Origin: Bacteroidota bacterium
GTDB lineage: Bacteria > Bacteroidota > Bacteroidia > B-17B0 > Aurantibacillaceae
Direction of reading: 5' to 3'
DNA: 64,000 bases
NCBI GenBank assembly: GCA_013697245.1
Contig: JACCXH010000010.1
Span: 1 to 64,000 of the forward strand
Positions 1-7,529 of this stretch are shown here, one piece after another (positions within the stretch are counted from its first letter, which is position 1; every line of letters starts with the position of its first letter). The notes under the pieces were generated by a model. The model saw nothing but the letters and a program-made list of their open reading frames with translations. It was not told the origin of the DNA and ran no database searches. A program made the translations under genes and the position numbers.

Positions 1-29
1 GGTATGCTCTTAAAACAACCCTTTTTAAA

Positions 30-122
30 GTGGCCTATTTTGAATGAGAATCAATGGTACACTTTGGTGAGAATGAGTGGCCTATTTTGGATGAGTACAG
101 GTGGCCTATTATGATGAGAATC
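30..122. mobile_element. Repeated ends of a probable IS21-like insertion sequence
   Basis: Three near-identical direct copies of a motif beginning GTGGCCTATT and continuing to GATGAG lie at 30-52, 77-99 and 101-122. A related degenerate stretch lies at about 55-74. Multiple internal terminal repeats of this kind are known for IS21-family elements (istA/istB). No transposase is inside the window, so the body of the element would lie to the left of base 1. The repeats stop where a T9SS sorting-domain reading frame begins, as expected if the element has inserted into that gene. The family assignment is inferred from repeat architecture only and is moderately uncertain. Confidence 0.45.
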
Positions 123-259
123 TACAAGAAGTAACTTTCAGTAATTCAAACAAACAGCATGAACTTAATACTTCTACTTTAATTAACGGAATATATTTTG
201 TAACTTTAAAAGTAGACAATGGAAAATCTAAAACTTTTAAGCAAATAATCGCCCATTAA
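95..259 (+). pseudogene. 3' remnant of a T9SS cargo gene cut by the insertion sequence
   Basis: The frame is open from 95 and clearly protein-like from about 119 to the stop at 257-259. It encodes the last part of a T9SS type A sorting domain: LINGIYFVTLKVDNGKSKTF, then KQIIAH. This matches the usual G-x-Y-x-x-x-L plus basic-tail pattern of such domains. There is no start codon or upstream part of the gene, because the sequence to the left is the repeat array described at 30-122. The stop is 2 nt before the ATG of the next T9SS gene, so the two were probably co-transcribed before disruption. Confidence 0.6.
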
Positions 260-261
260 AA

Positions 262-918
262 ATGAAAAAATTAATTTACATTTTTGTTTTGTTAATTTGT
301 TTTGGCAAAACAAAAAGTCAAGGAATTGCTTCTATTACACTTATCAATGGTAGCTTTATAACTACCATTGATACTGTTTATTTAAAAATAGTTGCTGGTT
401 TTGCAAGTGCAGGAGGCACAACGGGTAATAATTATAGCTTTATAGGAAGCGTTATTTCTAACACAATTAATGGCTGTACAGGTGGGTTATCAAGTTACAC
501 GGCTATTGAAGAAAATTTCAAGATTAACCCTTTAGTTCAAGGCACTTATAAATTTAAAGTAACATTAAACGAGTATGATAATTTTATTTATCCGGGTTGT
601 AACATTCTAAAATCGCATAATGTAGATTCAATAAGCATAAATATAGTTACATATACAGGTATTAAAGAAAATCTAAAAAGCATAAATGATGTGATAATAT
701 ATCCTATTCCATTATCGGATAAATTGAAACTGGATTTTGCAATAGAACCTTTTGATACGAAATTAAATATTATAAATAATTTAGGTCAAGTGGTTTATTC
801 ACTAAATAGCCTTTCTAAGAATGAACAGATAGATCTTAGTTTTTTAGCGAGTGGGCTATATTATTTAAAACTTTCCAATCAAGATGCGCAAAAAACTTCA
901 AAAATATTTAAACACTAA
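262..918 (+). CDS. Secreted protein with T9SS type A sorting domain
   Basis: A 218-residue protein. Residues 1-19 form a signal peptide (basic MKK start, hydrophobic core, cut near KSQG). The middle (about 20-130) has no recognisable family. The last ~75 residues are a T9SS sorting domain, visible as IYPIPLSDKLKLD, the NNLGQVVYSL strand and the SGLYYLKL turn before a basic tail. Such domains direct transport across the outer membrane and anchoring by the type IX system. The ATG is 2 nt after the stop of the disrupted upstream T9SS gene, and the end overlaps the next T9SS gene. The specific function of the mature part is unknown. Confidence 0.8.
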   Translation: MKKLIYIFVLLICFGKTKSQGIASITLINGSFITTIDTVYLKIVAGFASAGGTTGNNYSFIGSVISNTINGCTGGLSSYTAIEENFKINPLVQGTYKFKVTLNEYDNFIYPGCNILKSHNVDSISINIVTYTGIKENLKSINDVIIYPIPLSDKLKLDFAIEPFDTKLNIINNLGQVVYSLNSLSKNEQIDLSFLASGLYYLKLSNQDAQKTSKIFKH

Positions 919-1852
919 ACGGTACAGTAGAAAATTAGAAACATTATTCATTTTATTATTTCTTTTTTCTTTTGAACAAATGTTTTCACAGTATAAAAAA
1001 GTCCCTATTGACACTAATCATTACTGGCGTCAAGGATCTGTTGCAAATGCAAGTGTATCAAACTGTTCTTATGAATACCAAATCAGATATGTAAAAGATA
1101 CTGTTATTGCCTCTAAGACGTATAATAAGTATTCTGAATTTGGAGCTGCATTTGGCAATACACTTAGCCCTTGCAGCCCCAATCATATTAAAAATGGTTT
1201 TTTAAGGCAGGATACAATTAACAAACGTGTTTTTGTTTTAGATAATAGCTTTAATGAAAGACCATTATATAATTTCACAAAAATTGCAGGTGATACCATG
1301 TTAGTTTACCAAAATAATTTAAATGCAAATATAACGGTAACAGTAACAACCATTGATAGCATTCAATTTACTGATGGAAAATATCACAAATATCAAATAG
1401 TGGTAAGGGGTTCAACATATCAAAATTCTTTTATTCAAGGCTTAGGAGCCGTTAAAGGTGGGTTATATGCAAATCAGGGCGTGGGTTTTTTAAGTTCTGC
1501 CGATGAATTTTATTGTTTTGGTACAATCCTACCGTTTTCTGTTCTTTACACTACAAATCAAAAACCCTGTTTTCTTAGTAATGTTGGATTAAAGGGAAAC
1601 TCGGAAGAAAATGAATTTGCGAAAATATACCCAAATTCTGTAAAAGATAAACTAACAATCGAATATCTGAATAATTATAATAACTCGGAAAATAAAATAA
1701 GTATTTCTAACTCTTTAGGACAAGTTGTATTTTCATTAAAAGATTTTGCTTCTAAGAACGAATTAGATTTAAGTTTTCTTTCAAGCGGACTTTATTATTT
1801 AAGAATCAAAAATGCTTCCGAACAAAAAGCGTTTAAGATTATTAAAGAATAA
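884..1852 (+). CDS. Secreted protein with T9SS type A sorting domain
   Basis: A 322-residue protein with a C-terminal T9SS sorting domain (IYPNSVKDKLTIEY, then SNSLGQVVFSL and SSGLYYLRIKN). The domain is clearly similar to that of the preceding gene, so the pair probably arose by duplication or shares an export route. The first ATG (884) overlaps the upstream gene by 35 nt and gives an unusually long basic leader. The real signal peptide is the stretch LETLFILLFLFSF ending near MFSQ, so a downstream non-ATG start is possible. The central region has no family I recognise. Secretion is well supported, the function is unknown. Confidence 0.75.
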   Translation: MRKKLQKYLNTKRYSRKLETLFILLFLFSFEQMFSQYKKVPIDTNHYWRQGSVANASVSNCSYEYQIRYVKDTVIASKTYNKYSEFGAAFGNTLSPCSPNHIKNGFLRQDTINKRVFVLDNSFNERPLYNFTKIAGDTMLVYQNNLNANITVTVTTIDSIQFTDGKYHKYQIVVRGSTYQNSFIQGLGAVKGGLYANQGVGFLSSADEFYCFGTILPFSVLYTTNQKPCFLSNVGLKGNSEENEFAKIYPNSVKDKLTIEYLNNYNNSENKISISNSLGQVVFSLKDFASKNELDLSFLSSGLYYLRIKNASEQKAFKIIKE

Positions 1853-1895
1853 AACAGTCCTCTATAAAATCACATCATTTATCGAAGATTACACA

Positions 1896-1926
1896 TTGCT
1901 CCCCAACCCCTCCCTAAATAGTTTAG
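1896..1926 (+). promoter_or_regulatory. Possible promoter for the 1939 gene
   Basis: TTG at 1896-1898 is followed after 20 nt by TAGTTTAG at 1919-1926. This is close to the Bacteroidota consensus (TTG, 19 nt, TAnnTTTG). The ATG of the 111-residue gene is 12 nt downstream. One box position and the spacing deviate. Confidence 0.35.
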
Positions 1927-1938
1927 AAAGTTTCACAA

Positions 1939-2274
1939 ATGGCGTACAAGACAATGCAACATATTCTATATAAAGAGCAGGTAACCCTACTACCGAACAA
2001 GCCGTGGTTTTATGATCTTACGAAAACAATCGATAGCGACAAATTGCTTTACGAGATTGTCTATAACCTTGCTGATAAGCAAAAAGTTGTTAAAGCTGAG
2101 TTAAGTGGCGAAGGAGCAACCAAGATCATACTGATTGATTTTGACCTAAGCGAAGGTGTAAAATCGGGTCTCTTTATTTCAAATAAAACCTTCGCCAATA
2201 TTTTTTTTAAGGTGGAAAGCATCAAATTATTCTGTGATACTGAAATTACTTTTAAGTTAATTCTGTTTCACTAA
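1939..2274 (+). CDS. Hypothetical protein, 111 residues
   Basis: A small soluble protein that I do not recognise. It has no signal peptide, membrane segment or obvious motif. The predicted pattern is alternating beta-strand-like stretches (KIILIDFDLSEG, SGLFISNKTFANIFFKVES). It is the only plus-strand gene next to the integrative element, and its stop lies 13 nt before the left arm of the palindromic inverted repeat at 2288-2368. A plausible promoter precedes it. Whether it belongs to the element or to the flanking chromosome cannot be told. Confidence 0.6.
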   Translation: MAYKTMQHILYKEQVTLLPNKPWFYDLTKTIDSDKLLYEIVYNLADKQKVVKAELSGEGATKIILIDFDLSEGVKSGLFISNKTFANIFFKVESIKLFCDTEITFKLILFH

Positions 2275-2287
2275 TTATTATTCACTT

Positions 2288-2368
2288 AAAATTAATCGAT
2301 TAATTAATCGCTTAACACCCCATTTAATCGATTAATAACCGATTAATCGGATAATTAATCGATTAATT
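2288..2368. repeat. Left arm of an inverted repeat built of ATTAATCGATTAAT palindromes
   Basis: The arm contains the perfect palindromes ATTAATCGATTAAT (2291-2304), TTAATCGATTAA (2324-2335), CCGATTAATCGG (2339-2350) and ATTAATCGATTAAT (2354-2367). The whole arm aligns in reverse complement with 4183-4253 with the same order and spacing, except that this copy carries about 11 extra bases around 2322-2332. The two arms flank exactly one gene, the zinc-ribbon ATPase at 2463-4163. The possible roles are terminal repeats of a nested mobile unit, a replication or partition site, or operator arrays. Confidence 0.9.
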
Positions 2369-2414
2369 TCCCTGCTAATAGGGGATTGCAGCGTTTACCT
2401 CAGTTCAAGGCAAG

Positions 2415-2448
2415 AAAAAAGGGCGGTAACAACCACCCGCAATTTTTT
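2415..2448 (-). terminator. Terminator of the zinc-ribbon ATPase gene
   Basis: Read on the minus strand, the stem GGGTGGT/ACCGCCC (plus-strand 2421-2438) is followed by a run of six T. It lies just after the ATPase stop codon at 2463. A-rich and T-rich flanks on both sides would allow function in either direction. Confidence 0.7.
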
Positions 2449-2462
2449 ATGGAAATCTTATT

Positions 2463-4163
2463 TTAATCAATACTATCCAAGTCTTGCTGATGGTTGCCTT
2501 TGCCTCCATTACCATTTTTATTCCCAGTAAAGTCGGCAGTTTTAAAAGAAACACCCTTCGCTTTAAAACGGTTCTTAGTTGTTTCAGCGGTATAATCTTT
2601 AACGTTGACTACAATATCTACGAGATGCTTTTTTTCGTTTGCACCTAAAAGATCACCTTTTTTATTGTTTTGGTCGATACAAATAAAGGCGGTGTTTTTA
2701 TACCGTTCAAAAATCGCTTTTAATTTTTTAGAATCTATTTCCATGTCGTGCAGGCTGTCTAAAATGATAAAATTAAATTCATTTACGCCCACCTCTTTTA
2801 TTAATTCATCGCCTGTTCTAACATCCAATACATAAAAATCTTCTACCTCTGCCTTGCAATATTTTAACTTATCCTGAAAGGTTTTGTTTAAACCTTCCTC
2901 ACCGCTAACATAAAGTACCAAGCCAAAATTTTCAGCAAGATAACGGGCAAGCCACATACTAAAGGTTGATTTGCCTTCGCCAGAATTGCCGTGTATTAAA
3001 GCATGAAAGTTAATGGATGGGCAGCCGAAAAATTCTTTCCATAAGCCATCAAAACTAAAAGCCTTGTAATCTATTTTAGCCAGATCGGTGGCCGGTATAA
3101 TTTTATCGCTTTTAAATGTGGCTGGCTTTTTTGGCTTAGACCCTTTTTTTGAAGTGCCGTTTAAGTTATTTTCCGGCTTGATATTTTCAACCGCCCTGTT
3201 CAAGGCTTTTTCATAAGCCGGATTAATTACCTTTTGAACAAGGATCGTGTATTGAGTTGTTTTGGCTAATACTGTTCTTGTGTTATTAATGCCGTCCATA
3301 CAGTTCTGATAGTTTTGTTTGGCGGTAATTATTTTATTTTTTATCGCAGCGATTTGTACTAGCTTATCTTTTTCCCTGCTATCCTGAGTTAAAACCTGTG
3401 TGCCTTTTCCGATGGCTGCCCCAACAATTGCAAATTTAAACACATCCCACCAGACTGATTTTTGTTGTTTTTTTATTATTTTTTTTTGGTAGTCTTTCGC
3501 ATCCTTGTTAATTTCCGTATCATTGCTTTTAACCAAACCTATTAGCCCTCCAACACCTGCACCAAGTCCAATTAAGTCATTGCCATTGCGACCCGCCTGG
3601 AATTTTAGATCAGCCTCTAATTTCCTTAGTTCCTGCTCTAATTTTTGCTTGCCTTCTTGTTGTGATTTTAAGGTGCTTAGAATTAAATTGTAAAATGGAT
3701 TTTCTGTTTTAACCTCTTTATTGATATACTTTTCGGGCAAAATAGTCTTAACAGGATTGTCTTTTGTTTCTTTTGTCCCGATACCTTGTTCCTGATTATT
3801 ATCATTTTGGTTATCGCTTGACTGCTCCAATTTATTATCAACGTTAAAGACTGTTTCGTTAATTAACTCGTTAAAAAAAATTGAATCAATCGTTGGATTT
3901 TGATTTTTAAAATTAAAAAGGGGCTTATTACTTACCTGCTCATGTTTTTGTTCGGGTTCATTATCGATTACCCTCCTTAAAGATTTTTCCAGCGGGTTTT
4001 CTTTTTCGGGTTCTTGTTTAGTTTCTTTTATAATTCCTTTTAATTGCCCTACACGTTCTTTATAGCTGTATTTATTTTTACAATGTAAAGAGCAAAATCG
4101 TGCGCCATGTCTCTTATCAGACAATAAAGCGCCACACATTAAACAATACTTTTTCATGGTCAT
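2463..4163 (-). CDS. Zinc-ribbon protein with C-terminal RecA-like ATPase domain
   Basis: A 566-residue protein. Residues 7-28 carry a C-x2-C...C-x3-C zinc ribbon (C7, C10, C24, C28). Residues 40-150 are polar and low complexity. Residues 160-190 look like a coiled coil. Two glycine-rich hydrophobic stretches (about 196-212 and 238-256) could contact or enter a membrane. The C-terminal ~200 residues form a RecA/AAA_25-type ATPase with Walker A GNSGEGKST (392-400) and Walker B FIILDS (465-470). Such ATPases act as replicative helicase loaders or RepA-like helicases on mobile elements. No primase or nuclease motif is visible. The gene has its own terminator and is flanked by long inverted repeats, one in its promoter region. 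Replication or maintenance of the element is an inference. Confidence 0.75.
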   Translation of the reverse strand: MTMKKYCLMCGALLSDKRHGARFCSLHCKNKYSYKERVGQLKGIIKETKQEPEKENPLEKSLRRVIDNEPEQKHEQVSNKPLFNFKNQNPTIDSIFFNELINETVFNVDNKLEQSSDNQNDNNQEQGIGTKETKDNPVKTILPEKYINKEVKTENPFYNLILSTLKSQQEGKQKLEQELRKLEADLKFQAGRNGNDLIGLGAGVGGLIGLVKSNDTEINKDAKDYQKKIIKKQQKSVWWDVFKFAIVGAAIGKGTQVLTQDSREKDKLVQIAAIKNKIITAKQNYQNCMDGINNTRTVLAKTTQYTILVQKVINPAYEKALNRAVENIKPENNLNGTSKKGSKPKKPATFKSDKIIPATDLAKIDYKAFSFDGLWKEFFGCPSINFHALIHGNSGEGKSTFSMWLARYLAENFGLVLYVSGEEGLNKTFQDKLKYCKAEVEDFYVLDVRTGDELIKEVGVNEFNFIILDSLHDMEIDSKKLKAIFERYKNTAFICIDQNNKKGDLLGANEKKHLVDIVVNVKDYTAETTKNRFKAKGVSFKTADFTGNKNGNGGKGNHQQDLDSID

Positions 4164-4182
4164 TATTTTTAATCGTTTACTG

Positions 4183-4253
4183 AATTAATCGATTAATTAT
4201 CCGATTAATCGGTTATTGCGGGGTTTAATCGATTAATTAATCGATTAATTTTT
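4183..4253. repeat. Right arm of the palindromic inverted repeat
   Basis: The arm contains ATTAATCGATTAAT at 4184-4197, CCGATTAATCGG at 4201-4212, TTAATCGATTAA at 4225-4236 and ATTAATCGATTAAT at 4236-4249. Its reverse complement matches 2288-2368 over nearly its full length. It ends 20 nt upstream of the ATPase start codon (4163), so it covers the gene's probable promoter. A further half-site (TTTAATCG) lies at 4169-4176. Confidence 0.9.
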
Positions 4254-4262
4254 ACTTGCCTA

Positions 4263-4293
4263 AAAAGGGGCGGTGTTTCCGCCCCTAGTTTTT
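4263..4293 (-). terminator. Terminator of the small acidic gene
   Basis: The perfect 7-bp stem GGGGCGG/CCGCCCC (4267-4273 with 4279-4285) has a 5-nt loop and is followed on the minus strand by a T run. It starts 16 nt beyond the stop of the 76-residue gene. Confidence 0.75.
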
Positions 4294-4308
4294 GTTAGCA
4301 AGATGGGT

Positions 4309-4539
4309 TTACTTTTCGTCCTCGTCTTCTTCCTCTTCTTCGATGTTATCGATCAGTTCTTCAAGATACTCCTCAAGCTCATCTATGATAGCTGCCTCGT
4401 CTTTTTCATAATAGACCTCGATTTCGATTTCATCGTCTTCGTTTTTTCCTAAAACGCGGTTGTTTAAACCTGTTTCTGTTAACTTTTCTGTGAAGGCACC
4501 GAATACTTCGGTGGGTACTTCAAACTCTACTTTACGCAT
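4309..4539 (-). CDS. Small highly acidic protein, 76 residues
   Basis: The N-terminal ~35 residues are mixed (VEFEVPTEVFGAFTEKLTE). The C-terminal half is dominated by Asp and Glu and ends in a near-continuous acidic tail (EEEEEDEDEK). There is no signal peptide or known domain. It sits between the HTH gene and the ATPase gene of the integrative element, on the same strand, with its own terminator. The charge would fit a DNA-mimic or chaperone-like accessory protein, but that is only a guess. The gene is probably real because of its spacing and terminator. Confidence 0.65.
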   Translation of the reverse strand: MRKVEFEVPTEVFGAFTEKLTETGLNNRVLGKNEDDEIEIEVYYEKDEAAIIDELEEYLEELIDNIEEEEEDEDEK

Positions 4540-4565
4540 GTTTTTTGTTTTTATGGGTTTATACT

Positions 4566-4919
4566 TTATTTATTTTTGCGGTTATTTTTGTTTTTTTTAG
4601 TTAATAGATAGCTAACCGCATTACCTTCTATTTCCTGTTTGGTTTTTACTTTTCCTGTTTTTATCCATTCTTCTAATTCGTTACGATTGAAATAAAGTTT
4701 ATTGCCCTTTTTAAAATGAGGGATTATTTTTTGCGAAGTTTTTTCGTACAGGGTGGTGATCTTTAATTTAAGAAAGGCGGCGGCCTCCTTAATATTTAGA
4801 ATATCAGGCAGAGACGATTTTAGCTTGGCTAAATCATCACCAATGATTTCTTTAATAGCGGATTTAAGGAACTCCTTAAATTCCTGTTCGCTTAGGCTGG
4901 TTAGAAATGATGCGCTCAT
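4566..4919 (-). CDS. Excisionase-like helix-turn-helix protein
   Basis: A 117-residue protein. Residues ~40-90 form a MerR/excisionase-type winged HTH (helix_turn_helix_17 family), seen as LNIKEAAAFLKLK, TTLYEKTSQ and the wing YFNRNELEEWIKTGK. The tail is basic. Proteins of this type bind DNA as excision or directionality factors, or as regulators of mobile elements. Its promoter region contains a 24-bp element at 4973-4996 that is also found at the same distance upstream of the integrase gene, which suggests co-regulation. DNA binding is well supported, the excisionase role is inferred from the neighbouring integrase. Confidence 0.8.
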   Translation of the reverse strand: MSASFLTSLSEQEFKEFLKSAIKEIIGDDLAKLKSSLPDILNIKEAAAFLKLKITTLYEKTSQKIIPHFKKGNKLYFNRNELEEWIKTGKVKTKQEIEGNAVSYLLTKKNKNNRKNK

Positions 4920-4972
4920 AGTATAAGATTTTATCTTTATACTACAAATTTCGGAAGTTAGTTGGTGAGGTT

Positions 4973-4996
4973 TTGGGTTCCTGAACCCTCATGCAA
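4973..4996 (-). promoter_or_regulatory. Shared operator/promoter element, copy 1 (HTH gene)
   Basis: A 24-bp element containing the dyad GGTTCCTGAACC and then TCATGCAA. It matches 7216-7239 at 21 of 24 positions. It lies 54 nt upstream of the HTH start codon, and copy 2 lies 62 nt upstream of the integrase start. The similar placement suggests a common regulator. Confidence 0.6.
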
Positions 4997-5008
4997 GGCT
5001 TTGGCAGC

Positions 5009-5863
5009 CTACTTTTTTCGGACGTGAGTTCCTATTAAGTCAGCTAATCGCATGATAGCGTCATGTAGCTCTTTATAATCTTCGTGTTTTACACCCGCTA
5101 TATCTCCTTTAGTGCCTAGCTGTTGCCTTAAAGTGTGTGAGCTGTATCCTGTAAGTATGTTAAATGCTTTTCCTGCATTTGTATAGGTGAGATCATCGCC
5201 TTTTAAAATAATTTTTGCTTCCTGCATGAACTGGATTAACAAGGCTGTTTGTGTCAGGTTTAATGAAGTTAATTTATCTCCTGCCTCCCGTTGCATTCTG
5301 CCTTTTATTTTTTCGGGCTTATCGTTTTCTGAAGTTTCAGTTATTTTTTCAGTGCTAACAATCCATTCTTTAATCGTATCAATTATTTTATGAGTTAATA
5401 ATTTTTCATCGTATTTGCGAACGGAAAGATTTAAAAACCTGATAAATTTTTGTTTATCGTTTTCAAAGCTATTTTCTAAATGGTAGGTTAAATAATTGTC
5501 CACTTCTAATAAATCGAGATGCCTAATTTTAATTATAAAAAAATAATCAAAAAAATCATCATTTACCTCGATATACTCTACGCCATAAATGTCGTACCAT
5601 GTCTTCACCATCTCATCTCCCTTTTGAACATTCGAGCTTTGCATAAAACGCCCTTGATGTTGTGAGAATACCTTTTCCAAAGTCATTCCTTCGCTGTAAC
5701 GGCTTAAAATATTTTCTTCTGTAAGATACTTTCTCTTGTGATTTAAAAATAAAAAAACCATCTGTTTGTAATCTCTAAATATCTCCTCATCAAGCCTTGA
5801 ATAAATAGATTCATGAGAAGTGAGTTGATTTAAAAGCAGGTCATATCGTTCGTTGTATTCCAT
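5009..5863 (-). CDS. Uncharacterised element protein, possibly RteC-like
   Basis: A 284-residue soluble protein without signal peptide or catalytic motif that I can see. It lies between the integrase and the excisionase-like gene. The C-terminal third has a helical pattern (LTQTALLIQFMQEAKIIL, then NAGKAFNILTGYS and LRQQLG) that vaguely recalls the C-terminal region of RteC, the excision regulator of Bacteroides conjugative transposons. The resemblance is by eye and weak. The position and orientation support a role in the element's regulation. The N-terminal 180 residues are not recognised. Confidence 0.7.
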   Translation of the reverse strand: MEYNERYDLLLNQLTSHESIYSRLDEEIFRDYKQMVFLFLNHKRKYLTEENILSRYSEGMTLEKVFSQHQGRFMQSSNVQKGDEMVKTWYDIYGVEYIEVNDDFFDYFFIIKIRHLDLLEVDNYLTYHLENSFENDKQKFIRFLNLSVRKYDEKLLTHKIIDTIKEWIVSTEKITETSENDKPEKIKGRMQREAGDKLTSLNLTQTALLIQFMQEAKIILKGDDLTYTNAGKAFNILTGYSSHTLRQQLGTKGDIAGVKHEDYKELHDAIMRLADLIGTHVRKK

Positions 5864-5911
5864 AAAACAAATATAATTATTTAAGGGTTAAAACATCTTT
5901 GGGTTATAACG

Positions 5912-5941
5912 AATAAAGCCCGATTTTATTCGGGCTTTATT
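5912..5941 (-). terminator. Terminator of the integrase gene
   Basis: A perfect inverted repeat, AATAAAGCCCGA / TCGGGCTTTATT with a 6-nt loop, lies 17 nt beyond the integrase stop codon and upstream of the 5863 start. It is symmetrical, so it could act in both directions. Confidence 0.8.
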
Positions 5942-5957
5942 CGGTTTATGATTTTAA

Positions 5958-7154
5958 TTAAGCAGCCTTTTTAGGTTTTAATGGCTTGTCTTTAGTTTGC
6001 TTTTTTGCGGCTGGTTTAACTACAAAATTAAAATCAATTTTAGGTAGGGCTTTTACTGCCGCTATTTTTCGTTTATCTCTTACGTGAGCGTAAATTTGTG
6101 TTGCCATGATGTTCTTATGTCCTAATAATTTTGAAACCGTATAAAGGTCGCCGCTGTCGCTACTTTCTAACACATTTGTAGCGAAACTATGCCGCCCACT
6201 ATGAAAGTGCAATTTCTTTTGTTCAATTTTAGCCGCCTTTGCCCATCTTTTTAATCCTCTTTTAATTCTTTGATAAACTATTCGTGTTCCTTCAATTTCT
6301 TTTATGTCGGAAAACACATACACACTTTTTTCTTCTGATAGGGCTTCTTGTTTTCTTTCTTTTATTATATCAACTGCATTATCTGAAAGTGGTAAGTATT
6401 CGATACCTTCTGTTTTCTCCTGTTCAAAATAAAGCATATAGGTTTCTTTACCTTCAATTTCCTTTACAATAATTTCATCCCATCTTAAAGGGTTGACATC
6501 ACTCCATCGTAATCCCGTAAAGCATGAAAAGAAATAAGCCTGTCTAATTTGTTTGTTTATTTTGCAGGGGGTGTTTGCTAAATGTTGCAGTTCGCTAATA
6601 GAAAAAGAACTTCTAAATATATCCTGCTTTTTCATGCGTTGCTTATGTGGTACATCATGCCAAGGGTTGCTGGTCATAATCTTTTTCCGAATGGCATCAT
6701 TAAAGGCTCCATTTATAACGTGCAAATATCTTAGGGTGGTATTGTTACTTATATGACCTAACATATAACGCTCAAAATCTTTCATCCATTGAGCGCTTAA
6801 TTTTGAAAACGGCACAGGTTGTTTGCCAGTGAATTTTTTTAGTCGTGATAATACACCATAATATAATCCGTTGTAATTTCTTTCTTTGCAATACTGTTCA
6901 AAGAAGGTAACAAAGCAACCCAGTTTTTTCTTTTTATTCTGCAAGCCATTATCATCTATAATTAATTCATGTTCTCTTTTTGCTCTTATTTCCTGTGCTA
7001 ATCTCTTTTTTTCTTTATCATCACTACATGGCCGGTTTTTGTTAATATGAATTTCTAAAAATTCATACCACCTTCTTTTTGCATGGTAAATATCCAAGTA
7101 AAAGGATATTTGTCCACTTTTCAGTTGTTTTTCTCTCAATTTTACACTCATCAT
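5958..7154 (-). CDS. Tyrosine recombinase (site-specific integrase)
   Basis: A 398-residue integrase of the Bacteroidota mobile-element type. It has an N-terminal arm-binding domain (about 1-75), a SAM-like core-binding domain (about 75-170) and a C-terminal catalytic domain. The catalytic residues are visible: R216 in TGLRWSD, H318 and R321 in HSGRHSF, H346 in LLGHKN and the nucleophile Y355 in TQIYAHV. The length is typical and the set is complete, so it should be active. It transcribes toward the rest of the element. Upstream it has the 24-bp element shared with the excisionase-like gene, and GTAACA direct repeats that could be arm-type binding sites. The basic, lysine-rich tail is common in this family. 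Confidence 0.93.
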   Translation of the reverse strand: MMSVKLREKQLKSGQISFYLDIYHAKRRWYEFLEIHINKNRPCSDDKEKKRLAQEIRAKREHELIIDDNGLQNKKKKLGCFVTFFEQYCKERNYNGLYYGVLSRLKKFTGKQPVPFSKLSAQWMKDFERYMLGHISNNTTLRYLHVINGAFNDAIRKKIMTSNPWHDVPHKQRMKKQDIFRSSFSISELQHLANTPCKINKQIRQAYFFSCFTGLRWSDVNPLRWDEIIVKEIEGKETYMLYFEQEKTEGIEYLPLSDNAVDIIKERKQEALSEEKSVYVFSDIKEIEGTRIVYQRIKRGLKRWAKAAKIEQKKLHFHSGRHSFATNVLESSDSGDLYTVSKLLGHKNIMATQIYAHVRDKRKIAAVKALPKIDFNFVVKPAAKKQTKDKPLKPKKAA

Positions 7155-7529
7155 TTCTTGTTTTTAAGGTTAATAAATACCCCAATACAAAATTCTATAT
7201 ATAATAGTTATGCTATTGGGTTCATGAACTATCATGCAACCCTTTGAGTGTTTTGGAGTAACAAACAGGTAACAAAAATGTCAGAAAGTAACATAAATGC
7301 ACCTAAACAAGCCTAAATCAATATCCCTTAAAACCCTTATAGATTAAGGTTTTTTTAGCTTTTGTTCCGGTTTGTTTCAGGAATGAACTTTAAGGAATTT
7401 CTTTGAGGCTGGTTTGCGATGTGTGCTTATGCGGATTGGATTGCGGAAGCAAACGGAAAGTCTGCAGAATTAGAAAATAAATTTTATATACTAAGAAAGG
7501 ATTGTAAATCTTTAGGCGGCGTATTTCCC
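7155..7529. other. Gene-free region with candidate integrase arm sites and attachment core
   Basis: This 375-bp stretch has no convincing gene. It holds the integrase promoter region, three direct GTAACA repeats (7258, 7269, 7288) that could be arm-type integrase sites, and an interrupted inverted repeat AAAACCCTTA / TTAAGGTTTT around 7330-7356 that has the shape of a recombination core. I found no matching copy of this core on the left side of the element, so the attachment site is unproven. The remainder (7360-7529) shows nothing I recognise. Confidence 0.35.
7216..7239 (-). promoter_or_regulatory. Shared operator/promoter element, copy 2 (integrase)
   Basis: The second copy of the 24-bp element, containing the perfect palindrome GTTCATGAAC followed by TCATGCAA. 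It differs from copy 1 at three positions and lies 62 nt upstream of the integrase start codon. Confidence 0.6.

Noticed and set aside
2288-4253. CRISPR array for the repeated palindromes
   Set aside because: The repeats are nested palindromes with tiny, unequal gaps and no spacers. No cas genes are near.
7330-7356. Terminator reading of the AAAACCC/GGTTTT inverted repeat
   Set aside because: No gene ends beside it in either direction. It was kept only as a possible recombination core.
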